The notes beneath the pieces were generated by a model. The model did not search any database and was not told the origin of the DNA. It saw only the letters and a list, made by a program, of their open reading frames with translations. This document shows, piece after piece, positions 23,055-31,459 of a DNA stretch of 39,784 bases. The DNA lies in NCBI GenBank assembly GCA_031269355.1, contig JAISZG010000073.1:1-39784 (forward strand), read 5' to 3'. Source of the stretch: Oscillospiraceae bacterium (GTDB taxonomy: Bacteria > Bacillota > Clostridia > Christensenellales > Aristaeellaceae). The translations under genes were made by a program, and so were the position numbers. Within the stretch, counting starts at the first letter, position 1. The number at the start of each line of letters is the position of its first letter.

Positions 23055-24084
23055 ACGCAATTCTAGTAATAGCCACCTTGCGAAAGAGTTCGCGCTCAGC
23101 GCATCCGCGCTCAAGCGTCGCCATCACCGCAGGCGGCACCCCTTCGGGATACAGCTTATCGTACTCCAGCAGCAAAGCGCCCACCACCGGTTCAAACAGC
23201 GCGTCGATGCAGTGCGCGCCGGGCAATTCAAGTCGCAGATATTTTTCGATAGTCTCCGTCATCAGCGAATCGCTCTTGCACACACCGCCGGACATCACCA
23301 CCGTTATATCGCGCTTTTCCATTCCCAGTTTGCGCGCTCCTACCACAACGTAATGCGCCAACTCCTTGCTAAACAGCTCCAGATAAGCAGTGGCTACCGC
23401 GTCGCCCATCCGTATCGCCTCGAAAAGCAGCGGAGCGAAATTCTTGTATACGGGAGGAGTGGGCGCTTCGTATTCAGTGCGTCCGGTCGTGCGCATCATA
23501 TGGAATTCCTCAGCTGTGGCGCATCCGGTGGCTTGCAGCAACAGCCCGGTGAGCGCGGTTTCAGGAGCCAGACCCACGCTGGCGTCCACCACCGTGTCGG
23601 CGATAAATCGTCCGATCGCGCCGCCGCCCTGGTGTTGATCCTTGAAATAATACGCGTATTGAAAATCCTGTCCCTCGCGATTGAATACCGAGCAGTTACC
23701 ACCCGTTCCAAGGCAAATCACAGCGCAATCACGCCCAAGCATCTCGGTGCCGCCACGCAACGCGCCTATGCAATCGTTATAATATGAAATCATCTCGATA
23801 CCCAGCGATTCGCGAAGCTGGCGCACTCCAATCGGGTATTCGAACGCCCAGTCCGCCCCGGAGCAGCTTGCCGATACTCGTTCAAAATCGGTTAGCTCCA
23901 GTCCCGCTGCGTTGACGACCTTCGCGACGGTATGGCGGATGCGCAGTATTTTGCGCATCCGCCTATCCGTATCAACATAATCCCAATCCTTGTCGTCGCC
24001 GAATCCCAGAATATTGCCAAGGTGATCTGCGGCGATTACGTGGGTTTTCGTGCCGCCCAGGTCGACCCCCAGTATCAAAGGCAT
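23053..24084 (-). CDS. BadF/BadG-type ATPase, sugar-kinase-like, second copy
   Basis: A 343-residue actin-like ATPase related to GlcNAc kinases but clearly diverged from the one at 16967-17914. Phosphate motifs are GVDLGGTKTHVIAAD (residues 5-19), SCSGADW (about 76) and CLGTGGNCSVFN (about 125). The adenosine-binding segment is VVMSGGVCKSD (about 275). The start at 24084 has GAGGTGA upstream; the longer frame to 24129 lacks a site. It is the last gene of a five-gene minus-strand operon, 45 bases after the GH4 gene. Because no PTS genes are seen, it is a candidate for phosphorylating the GH4 substrate. Confidence 0.82.
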   Translation of the reverse strand: MPLILGVDLGGTKTHVIAADHLGNILGFGDDKDWDYVDTDRRMRKILRIRHTVAKVVNAAGLELTDFERVSASCSGADWAFEYPIGVRQLRESLGIEMISYYNDCIGALRGGTEMLGRDCAVICLGTGGNCSVFNREGQDFQYAYYFKDQHQGGGAIGRFIADTVVDASVGLAPETALTGLLLQATGCATAEEFHMMRTTGRTEYEAPTPPVYKNFAPLLFEAIRMGDAVATAYLELFSKELAHYVVVGARKLGMEKRDITVVMSGGVCKSDSLMTETIEKYLRLELPGAHCIDALFEPVVGALLLEYDKLYPEGVPPAVMATLERGCAERELFRKVAITRIA

Positions 24085-24129
24085 GTTATTCACCTCGTCT
24101 CCGTCTGCGCAATATGACGGTTCATACAA

Positions 24130-25392
24130 TTATTTGAACTGGGGAAGATACGCGCGATTCGCCTCAAGCATTTTCCCGAACAGTTCGCTGGCAAGGTCGT
24201 AGTCGCATATCAGCGGATGGTGCGTCAGCGCCAGCACGGCGGTGTCGCGATCGCCGGTGACAGCCGCTTCAGCTGTGAGCATTTCATAATTCTTCACCAT
24301 GGACACGAGCCCCCATACCGCTTTAGGCGGCGGCATTGATACGGTAATTGGTTTCAATCCGTTGGCGTTAACCAGCACTGCGGTTTCCATAACCGCGCTA
24401 TCCGGAAGGAAACGAAACACGCCGTTGTTTGGCACATTGATAACGTGCCATGTATCGCGATTGTTATATATAGCGTCCATAACGCTAAGAGCCACTGCCG
24501 CATAACCGCCGCCGCCCCGCTTTTTCAGCGACGGCGGCTTTTGATCGAACGAGGAATTCAGGAAATCCGCATAGATTTCCTTCTCCAATTCCAGCACCGT
24601 TTCGCCACGGGTCTTATTCTGCGCGAAAAGCGCCTCAACCTTCTTTTGGCGATGATAATAGTACTGCGTATATCCGCTTGGCACCGCCTTAAGCCTACTG
24701 GTAAGATCGACCGCCACCTCGCTTACGTTTTCGGCGACTTTATATAGTTCCTCTTCCGTCAGCGCGCGTCCGCGCACGCGAAAGTTATACGCGAAATTGC
24801 AATGATTCAAACCAAAAATGTCATACTGCACATCTTTTGCGTCCACGCCAAGCGCGGCGGCAGCTCGGTCTGCGGCGCGCACTCCGCCGTAGCACAGCGC
24901 GGCGCATTTTATTTGGGTGTTATCATGGATCGCCTGGGATACTATGCCGGTCGGGTTGGTATAGTTGATCATCCATGCATCCGGCGCGTTCTTTTCGATG
25001 GAGTCCGCGATTTTAAGCATTGCGGGGATTGTGCGCAGCGCTTTCATAAACCCGCCCGCACCCGTGGTTTCCTGGCCCAGCAATCCCATCGACAGCGGAA
25101 TTTTCTCGTCGTTCACGCGGCAGGCGTTGCCGCCCACGCGGATTTGAGTGTTCACGAATGTAGAGCCTGAAACGGCTTCATCCAAATCGGTTGTGCTGCC
25201 GATGCGCACGTCCATACCCAGATGACGCGCAAACCGCTCGCAGAACGCCTTGACCGCGCCAAGCCTGTACGAGTCGATATCCATCAGCGTTATATCCGTT
25301 ACGGGAAGCTGCGACCGCATCTGAGCCAGGCGCTCGAACAACTCGGGAGTGTAGGAGCTGCCGGCTCCGATAATGCTTATCTTCATTGACAT
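24130..25392 (-). CDS. GH4 NAD-dependent 6-phospho-beta-glycosidase-like enzyme
   Basis: A 420-residue glycoside hydrolase family 4 enzyme, which cleaves phosphoglycosides by oxidation at C3, beta-elimination and re-reduction, using NAD and Mn2+. NAD motif GAGSSYTPEL is at 9-18. RVGG...DEKIPL (85-100), GLLGQETTGAGG (103-114) and INYTNPTG (142-149) match 6-phospho-beta-glucosidases. Candidate metal ligands are Cys167 and His197 (GLNH), and Tyr241 is at the catalytic base position. The usual Asn after the metal cysteine (CN) is Tyr168 here. The start at 25392 has AGGAGG upstream. It sits between the FAD oxidoreductase and the kinase genes, with 18 and 45 bases between. Whether the substrate must be phosphorylated is unproven. 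Confidence 0.88.
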   Translation of the reverse strand: MSMKISIIGAGSSYTPELFERLAQMRSQLPVTDITLMDIDSYRLGAVKAFCERFARHLGMDVRIGSTTDLDEAVSGSTFVNTQIRVGGNACRVNDEKIPLSMGLLGQETTGAGGFMKALRTIPAMLKIADSIEKNAPDAWMINYTNPTGIVSQAIHDNTQIKCAALCYGGVRAADRAAAALGVDAKDVQYDIFGLNHCNFAYNFRVRGRALTEEELYKVAENVSEVAVDLTSRLKAVPSGYTQYYYHRQKKVEALFAQNKTRGETVLELEKEIYADFLNSSFDQKPPSLKKRGGGGYAAVALSVMDAIYNNRDTWHVINVPNNGVFRFLPDSAVMETAVLVNANGLKPITVSMPPPKAVWGLVSMVKNYEMLTAEAAVTGDRDTAVLALTHHPLICDYDLASELFGKMLEANRAYLPQFK

Positions 25393-25410
25393 GCCTTGGC
25401 GTGCCTCCTG

Positions 25411-26763
25411 TCAATTATCGATATTGCAGCCTTGCTGCCGCAATTTATTTTGAAGCCATGCCACGTCCACGTCTCGGAAGGGAACGCCGCGGTTTATAGC
25501 ATACGCGGCCGCCGTGCCGGTCGCCTCGCCGATACACATCATCAATGCGATACCCCTCGCGCCGGTGAGCGCCAGATAATCGCAGCAGAACGTGCGGCCT
25601 GCTATGGCGACATTGTCAAGCCCTTTGGGAATAAAGCTGCCATACGGCATATGATACCAATCGTATTCGTCGATTTTGTTTAGTTCGTGATAGCTGGGAT
25701 CCTTTCCACGGGAAGCGTTATCGTAGGGACCGGCGCTGCGGATAACTCCAACATCCGGACGCTTGCGGTTTTCCTCCACATCCTTCACGGTCAGCCTATC
25801 CTCGCCTATGATGCGCCGCGTCTCGCGCACGCCCAGCCTGTCGCCGGTGCTTCCCAGATAGCAGTCCTCGCAACCGGGTATGTAGCGGCGCATAAATTCC
25901 AACTGCTGCAGTATGCGCACTCTCGACTCAAGCTCGGCCCGGGTGAGATCTTCCACGCTCGTGCCATCTATATCGCGCACCCGTACCGAATTGCAGAAGA
26001 TAGTGCCCTTGCGAAGCACCGTTACAAAGTTGCCCAGCTTGTCGTGCGGGTGGACAAAAAGGCCGTCCTTCTCCGCTTGAGCCAGCGCCTTTTCAAAACG
26101 CGGATCAGTTTCTTTATATTTAAACGCTTTGTCGGTATCCACGTTCGCCAGCGAAAACACCACCGTCGTCGCCATCATGGCGCCGTCCGCATCGGCTCCC
26201 TTTTCAAATTGCGCCCCGGCGCGCGCGCATAGGTCGGCGTCTCCCGTGGCATCTATGAACGTTTTTGCCAGCAGCGCCTGGCGTCCGGATTTTGATTCCA
26301 CCACCACGCCGACGACGCGGTTTGGACCGTCCATCAGCACGTCGCAAAAGGTTGTATGCAGGCGCACCGGCAGCTTTTCGTCAACTACCTTCTTTGCGAT
26401 GAACGATTTAAAATATTCGGAATCGTGGAAGAACCAATAGCTGAACTGCCCCATAACCCGCACGTCGGCGGCGTCCTTTCCGGCGTTTCGCACGGCGTCC
26501 ATTATCTCTTCCGCAAAACCGCCGTTGGTGCGGTAAGCGGGATACGCGCCTCCAAGCGGCATGCCGCAGCCGTAGGAAGCCATGCCGCCCAGAAAACCAA
26601 GCTCCTCGATCAGCAGCACGTTCAACCCGTTGCGATGCGCTAGGAACGCCGCTCCCAAACCGCCGGGTCCGCCGCCCGCGACAAGCACGTCGCCTTTCCA
26701 CGCAACGGGTATGGCCTGCTCGCCCAGCAGCACTTTGCCGTTCTCGATTTTATATTCAAGCAT
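25411..26763 (-). CDS. FAD-dependent oxidoreductase (FAD_oxidored family)
   Basis: A 450-residue flavoprotein. The dinucleotide-binding motif VLVAGGGPGGLGAAFLA lies about residues 26-42, followed by GFLGGMASYGCGMPLGG (about 56-72). FIDATGDADLCARAGA (about 150) and the C-terminal AIAGRTFCCDYLALTGARG and IGEATGTAAAYA close the FAD site. The family oxidises or rearranges small organic molecules and often occurs in sugar or glycoside catabolic loci. There is no signal peptide. The start at 26763 has AGGAGG nine bases upstream; the frame extending to 26934 overlaps the previous gene and is rejected. Its place between a GH4 and a Gfo/Idh/MocA gene suggests sugar oxidation, which is inferred. Confidence 0.85.
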   Translation of the reverse strand: MLEYKIENGKVLLGEQAIPVAWKGDVLVAGGGPGGLGAAFLAHRNGLNVLLIEELGFLGGMASYGCGMPLGGAYPAYRTNGGFAEEIMDAVRNAGKDAADVRVMGQFSYWFFHDSEYFKSFIAKKVVDEKLPVRLHTTFCDVLMDGPNRVVGVVVESKSGRQALLAKTFIDATGDADLCARAGAQFEKGADADGAMMATTVVFSLANVDTDKAFKYKETDPRFEKALAQAEKDGLFVHPHDKLGNFVTVLRKGTIFCNSVRVRDIDGTSVEDLTRAELESRVRILQQLEFMRRYIPGCEDCYLGSTGDRLGVRETRRIIGEDRLTVKDVEENRKRPDVGVIRSAGPYDNASRGKDPSYHELNKIDEYDWYHMPYGSFIPKGLDNVAIAGRTFCCDYLALTGARGIALMMCIGEATGTAAAYAINRGVPFRDVDVAWLQNKLRQQGCNIDN

Positions 26764-26816
26764 TATAGTTATCCTCCTGTTCGGATAGCGGTTCGCGCGG
26801 CTAAAGTACGCAGCGG

Positions 26817-27941
26817 CTACAAAGCAAGCGCCGCTTCCATAACGGACGCTTCGATATGTCCGGAGGGCAGCGGGGCGGGCCGCTGCCCTCCGGGACGCAG
26901 GTTTGTAAACTGTCCGCTGTCGCCCGAACGCCAAATGCCGTGCACAATTTCAAATACGTGATTGCCCATAACCGCCCGATGCAACCGCCCGTTCTGAAGC
27001 GCCCACGCCATATCCGCCACGCCGATACCTCGGCTGCATCCGTCGGAATAGCCGTGAGTCAGCGGAATTTCGTAGGGCGTCAAGCTAGAATAGTTGCGGC
27101 GGATTAACCGCACGGGGCCGCCAAAGCGATTTGGATCCGGCAGCAGCAGCGTACCCTCGGTGCCAAATATCTCCAGCTGGCATGTTTCCATGAAGCTGTC
27201 GGCCGAGGTGGTCACAGTGCCAAGCACTCCGCTTTCAAACTCCAGCACGCCCACCATACACGTGGGTGTTTTCAGCTGCGCAAGCTCGCCAAAATTCGGG
27301 TGCTGAACGTTCTGATAGCTGCGCGGACCCACGCGCGCGGCGCCCGCCGCGCGCCTAACCGGTCCAAGGATCGTAGTGAGCGCTGTAAGATAGTAACCGC
27401 CCATGTCGAACGGAATGCCCCCGCCTGGGCTGAGCGTCATGCGTTTGTTGTCGGGATCGGGAGACACAAGGAAAAGCCCGCGGGCGACCAGCGCGTGGGC
27501 TGTCACCGGTTGGCCGATCATTCCGGCGTCCACCAAATTGCGGCATGTTTGCAAGCCGCCGCCCAGGAATGTGTCGGGAGCCACGGCGTAGATCAAGCCC
27601 TTGGACTGCGCCAGCGCGGCCAGCTCGTCGGCCTCCTCCAGCGTCACCGCAGCCATTTTCTCGCTCCACACATGCTTGCCGCTTTCAAGCGCCTGCTTGC
27701 TGACCGCGTAATGCTCGGTAGGGCGCGTCAGATTCACTACGATTTCAATGTCGTCGCACGCGCATATCTCCTTGGTGGTCATTATGTGCAGTCCAAACTC
27801 GTCGGACTTTGCGGCGCTTCGTTCGGGTAAAATATCAGAAATACCCACCACATCCACCACGGAGAACTTTTTGGTAAGATTTGATAGGTACGTGCGCGAG
27901 ATATTGCCGCATCCCACCACACCCACACCGTATTTTTTCAT
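26817..27941 (-). CDS. Gfo/Idh/MocA-family oxidoreductase
   Basis: A 374-residue NAD(P)-dependent sugar or inositol oxidoreductase. The Rossmann motif YGVGVVGCGNIS is at residues 4-15. The EKP motif reads WSEKMAAVTLEEA (about 92), with Met for Pro. In the catalytic region GGGIPFDMGGYY (about 173-184) the usual histidine of the D-x-G-x-H pattern is Tyr, so the acid/base may differ. The downstream TIM-barrel gene order (TIM barrel first, 18 bases, then this gene) resembles pairs that oxidise and then isomerise or eliminate keto sugars. It ends with TAG. There is no signal peptide. Confidence 0.85.
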   Translation of the reverse strand: MKKYGVGVVGCGNISRTYLSNLTKKFSVVDVVGISDILPERSAAKSDEFGLHIMTTKEICACDDIEIVVNLTRPTEHYAVSKQALESGKHVWSEKMAAVTLEEADELAALAQSKGLIYAVAPDTFLGGGLQTCRNLVDAGMIGQPVTAHALVARGLFLVSPDPDNKRMTLSPGGGIPFDMGGYYLTALTTILGPVRRAAGAARVGPRSYQNVQHPNFGELAQLKTPTCMVGVLEFESGVLGTVTTSADSFMETCQLEIFGTEGTLLLPDPNRFGGPVRLIRRNYSSLTPYEIPLTHGYSDGCSRGIGVADMAWALQNGRLHRAVMGNHVFEIVHGIWRSGDSGQFTNLRPGGQRPAPLPSGHIEASVMEAALAL

Positions 27942-27959
27942 CTGATATCTCCTCAGCGC

Positions 27960-28739
27960 CTACACGCCCATGCGCTTTAGGTAGTCATAGCTGATTTTTA
28001 GGCTTGTAAAAGGATCGACGGGACACGTGTCCTGCTCGACGGCGAACCAGCAAACTCCGGTTTCGCGGCACGCTTTGATAATCTGATACCAATCGAGATT
28101 GCCCTGGCCAACCTCCGCGAACTGCTTGATTGTCGTGCCTATGCTTTCGGCGCCGGGGCCGATCGCATAATCCTTGAAGTGCACGAGCGTCATGCGTCCT
28201 TTAGCCCTGCGTATCCAATCCGGCGGATTAACTCCTCCTGCGGCAAGCCAATGCGTGTCCAGCACGAACTCTACGTTATCCGCGTCGGTTTCACTAAACA
28301 GTATATCCATCCCTGTGGTTCCGCCAAAGCTGATGAATTCCAGCGCGTGATTGTGGTAACCCAACCGTAAGCCCTCTTTTTTTAGCAGTGCGCCCGCGCG
28401 ATTCATGGCGTCGGCGTATCGTTTGAATCCGTCGGGAGCGGCGCGCCACTGCTGCGGCACCGTCGGTACGGTCACCACAGGGGCGTCGAACAGGCGCGCG
28501 TCCTCTATCGCGGCGGCGGGATCAGCCAATATCGCGTCGGTCGCACTGCTGACCGTCGGGCGTATCAAACCGTACGCGTCCAGCAGGGATTTCAATTTTT
28601 CAGCGCTCATCGTATTTGGCAAAGCCATTTGAATACCTTGATATCCAATGGCCGCGATTTTCTTGAATGTATCGGCGACTTGCCCCTCGTCCCCCAGCGT
28701 CTCCCGGACAGTATACCCCTGCACGATAATTTTGTTCAT
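27960..28739 (-). CDS. Sugar phosphate isomerase/epimerase (xylose-isomerase-like TIM barrel), second
   Basis: A 259-residue TIM-barrel enzyme of the IolE/xylose-isomerase-like group. Barrel-end segments are GYQGIQMA (about 32), LGYHNHALEF (about 125), FVLDTHWLAAGG (about 157), LVHFKDY (about 184) and WFAVEQDT (about 230). The Glu/Asp/His residues fit a metal site. It is the first gene of the five-gene minus-strand operon, with GGATGGAA upstream and the promoter at 28800-28828. Pairing with the Gfo/Idh/MocA gene suggests isomerisation, epimerisation or lyase chemistry on an oxidised sugar. It is not a close copy of the TIM barrel at 4385-5293. Confidence 0.83.
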   Translation of the reverse strand: MNKIIVQGYTVRETLGDEGQVADTFKKIAAIGYQGIQMALPNTMSAEKLKSLLDAYGLIRPTVSSATDAILADPAAAIEDARLFDAPVVTVPTVPQQWRAAPDGFKRYADAMNRAGALLKKEGLRLGYHNHALEFISFGGTTGMDILFSETDADNVEFVLDTHWLAAGGVNPPDWIRRAKGRMTLVHFKDYAIGPGAESIGTTIKQFAEVGQGNLDWYQIIKACRETGVCWFAVEQDTCPVDPFTSLKISYDYLKRMGV

Positions 28740-28799
28740 ATTCCATCCGTTCCCCGCGTTTGCGGCAAATGCTGGCCATCACCCGTTTTCTTTGATCAT

Positions 28800-28828
28800 A
28801 TCATAAAAAAAGACTCCAGCTTTGCCAA
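28800..28828 (-). promoter_or_regulatory. Promoter of the GH4/oxidoreductase operon
   Basis: On the minus strand TTGGCA (28828-28823) and TATGAT (28805-28800) are separated by 17 bases; each matches the sigma-A consensus in five of six positions. It lies 60 bases upstream of the ATG at 28739. Confidence 0.7.
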
Positions 28829-28931
28829 GATGGATTTAATTTGGACAGATTGTCGAATATCGGGGCGTTTTGCGGCTCGTCCCTACTGTTAAGCACGGTA
28901 TTGCGCCAAAACGCGCGGAATCGGCTGTCGA

Positions 28932-28954
28932 AGGTATGAGATTCCCTCATACCT
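28932..28954. promoter_or_regulatory. Operator-like perfect palindrome between divergent operons
   Basis: AGGTATGAG, five bases, then CTCATACCT: a perfect 9-bp inverted repeat. It ends 18 bases before the -35 box of the GH9 promoter and about 100 bases from the divergent one. Its left half plus ATT recurs at 9309-9320. A dimeric regulator is expected; which one is unknown. Confidence 0.6.
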
Positions 28955-28972
28955 AAATATCTCGTTTTTTTA

Positions 28973-29002
28973 TTGACAGCCCGCCGGGATGCTGGGCATA
29001 AT
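28973..29002 (+). promoter_or_regulatory. Promoter of the tandem GH9 genes
   Basis: TTGACA (28973-28978) and CATAAT (28997-29002) are separated by 18 bases, 84 bases upstream of the ATG at 29086. The -35 is perfect and the -10 matches five of six. The spacer from 28740 to 29085 otherwise shows no gene. Confidence 0.65.
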
Positions 29003-29085
29003 AAATTATAGCCTTTTATACAAGTCGGATAATGAGTAAACGTGAAAACGACACGCCTACCCGCCTGAGTCAAGGAGGAAAATTC

Positions 29086-31416
29086 ATGTATCAACCGCTG
29101 CAGCAAGAATTGGAAGAAAGCCGTTTCATCCGCCGCCCGATGCGAGTGGACAAATCGAATTCAGGCTATGAACGCTGGCGTAAAAAGCCGGTGCTGAAAA
29201 CACGCAGGATACCGCTGGCCGAAGGATTCGATCGCATACGTAATACGGGCATCGGCACGCTTCGCATCGACAAGGAAAACACTCATTCCGGGCTGGGCAG
29301 CATCCGCCTGGATTACCCGAATTCAACGCACACTATAGCCCCCAACAACCGTGGCTACGGCAAAGTAGGCTTCATCGTGCCGCTGGACGGCGACGATCTT
29401 ACGGAATTCAACCGTATTTCATTCTGGGCGTACGCACGGCCTACCGGCTTTAGCACTTACGGCATGTCGATAAGCCTGCACAACGCGGGAGCGCACATCA
29501 TGCCCGTGCCGGGACGCTTTGAGGGAACCCACGAGGCCGATCTGCCGCCGGGACTGTGGACGCACGTGATATGGGAAATACCTGACATATATCGCGACAA
29601 CGTGACGGGAATATCATTTCATACTGGAATGAACGGTTCGCCGGTTACGGCGGAAGAGTCCAAGAGCTTGCTTATCGACGACCTTAGGCTGGAGGTCGTC
29701 GATCCGGAAAAGACGCGCGGGTGGGATCTTCCTCCCGGAGAGATCGCCTACTGCCACAGCGGTTACGCGTCCGCCGCGAGAAAGCAAGCGGTGGCGCAAC
29801 ATTGCGCGGCTTCAACGTTCGCGCTAAACGAAGCGGACGGCGGCAAAGCGGTGTTCGTCGGAGAACCGCAAAAGCGGGACGGCGGCTTTGCGCTGCTGGA
29901 TTTTACGCAATTCGACAAGCCGGGCTTCTATACGCTTAACGTCGGGGATGTATCCACGCCTCCGTTTGCAATCGGGCCGGACGCGTTTCTTGGCGCCGCG
30001 TGGAAAACGCTTAATTTCTTCTTTACGGAGCGATGCGGTTTCGACGTGCCCGGCGTCCATCCGGAATGCCATATGGATACGTTTTGCCGCCATCCGGACG
30101 GGCGCACAATACCGATCTGCGGAGGCTGGCACGACGCGGCGGATTTATCGCAGGCGATTGATAAAACCTGCGATGTGCTTGTCGCTATGCTGGAACTGGG
30201 TGACGCGACCCGCGCCGATCGCCCGGACCTGAGCGACCGAGTGCTGGAGGAAGCCCGCTGGGGCTTGAACTGGGCGATGCGCACCCGATTCGGCGACGGA
30301 TACCGACATGTCGCGTTGACAAAAAGCCTGTGGACAAAGAATATTCGCGGCGATAAAGACGACATGACCGGCGAGGCGCGCAACACAGCGATTCATAATT
30401 ACACTGCGGCTTACGCCTGCGCCGCTGCGGCTCCGCTTTACGCCAAGGACAAGATGTTCAGCGACTGGTGCGTTAAATGCGCCGGAGAGGATTTCTTTTT
30501 CGCCGAACCTGTGCTTGAAAGCTCGGACGACAACAGCCTGATGGCGGAGCGCATTGCGGCTGCCGTCTCGTCGGGGGCTATGCTGTACAAGGCGACCGGC
30601 GAAACGCGCTTCCTGGACGCCGCCGCCGCCAGAGCCCGTCAACTCGCCCAATGCCAGCAGCTCGAATGGCGCGACGACTTCTCCATCCCGCTGCGCGGAT
30701 ATTTTTATGATGATCGCGATAGAGCCCGTCCGATAAGCTTTTATCACCGCAGCTACGAACATTATTTTATTAAGGGCTTTATCCTTTTGTTGGAATGCGC
30801 GCCGATGCATCCGGACGCGGCGCTGTGGAAGCAATGCGCGGAGGCTTACGCGGATTATATCCGCGCCACAGCCGAAGTAATGGCGCCATACGGAATACTG
30901 CCCGCCGGGGTATACGAGATTGGAAATACCGATTATTCCAAGATGTCCCATGAAGGCTCAAAGAATATAGGCGGACCGACCATCGCGGAATACAACGCAC
31001 AGGTGCTAAACGGAATCAAGCTCAGCGATACCCACTACCTGCGCCGGTTCCCGGTGTCCTACCAATTCAGGGGATTCCACGCAACGCTGCTCAGCAAGGC
31101 GAAGAACGTTTTCAACCTCGCGCGTTATTTTGGCGATCGCAATCTGTATGACATTGGCGTGCGCCAGCTCGAATACGCGTTAGGCTTCAATCCCTTTGCG
31201 TACAGTACGATGTACGGCGAAGGCTACGGATATCCGGAGCTTACAGGCGGCAACGCTGGACAGCCGGCCGGCGCGGTTCCGGTGGGTTTTGAGACCTTTG
31301 AAAACGACGACGAGCCGTATATGCCTATGCAAAACAACTGCACTTATAAAGAGCTATGGGTTTGCAGCACCGCGCGGGTGATGTGGAGCATCGCCGAGGT
31401 GTATAAGGGATTTTAA
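29086..31416 (+). CDS. GH9-family glycoside hydrolase, cytoplasmic, copy 1
   Basis: A 776-residue enzyme with three regions: an N-terminal beta-sandwich resembling a carbohydrate-binding domain (about 1-205), a CelD_N-type Ig-like domain (about 215-305; GEIAYCHSGYASAARKQAV, then ALLDFTQFDKPGFYTL), and a GH9 (alpha/alpha)6 barrel (about 310-776). The GH9 signature GGWHDAAD is at 346-353, giving the paired aspartates Asp350 and Asp353. LGFNPFAYSTMYGEG (about 701) is the second GH9 landmark. The usual C-terminal NE of the catalytic acid is not evident; the segment reads NNCTYKELW. No signal peptide, dockerin or anchor is seen, so imported oligosaccharides are the likely substrate. The start at 29086 has AAGGAGGAA; the frame upstream to 29032 has none. 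Confidence 0.88.
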   Translation: MYQPLQQELEESRFIRRPMRVDKSNSGYERWRKKPVLKTRRIPLAEGFDRIRNTGIGTLRIDKENTHSGLGSIRLDYPNSTHTIAPNNRGYGKVGFIVPLDGDDLTEFNRISFWAYARPTGFSTYGMSISLHNAGAHIMPVPGRFEGTHEADLPPGLWTHVIWEIPDIYRDNVTGISFHTGMNGSPVTAEESKSLLIDDLRLEVVDPEKTRGWDLPPGEIAYCHSGYASAARKQAVAQHCAASTFALNEADGGKAVFVGEPQKRDGGFALLDFTQFDKPGFYTLNVGDVSTPPFAIGPDAFLGAAWKTLNFFFTERCGFDVPGVHPECHMDTFCRHPDGRTIPICGGWHDAADLSQAIDKTCDVLVAMLELGDATRADRPDLSDRVLEEARWGLNWAMRTRFGDGYRHVALTKSLWTKNIRGDKDDMTGEARNTAIHNYTAAYACAAAAPLYAKDKMFSDWCVKCAGEDFFFAEPVLESSDDNSLMAERIAAAVSSGAMLYKATGETRFLDAAAARARQLAQCQQLEWRDDFSIPLRGYFYDDRDRARPISFYHRSYEHYFIKGFILLLECAPMHPDAALWKQCAEAYADYIRATAEVMAPYGILPAGVYEIGNTDYSKMSHEGSKNIGGPTIAEYNAQVLNGIKLSDTHYLRRFPVSYQFRGFHATLLSKAKNVFNLARYFGDRNLYDIGVRQLEYALGFNPFAYSTMYGEGYGYPELTGGNAGQPAGAVPVGFETFENDDEPYMPMQNNCTYKELWVCSTARVMWSIAEVYKGF

Positions 31417-31459
31417 TATCGTATGCCCCTGCCATGAATTGGCGAAAGGAGTGGAAGCG

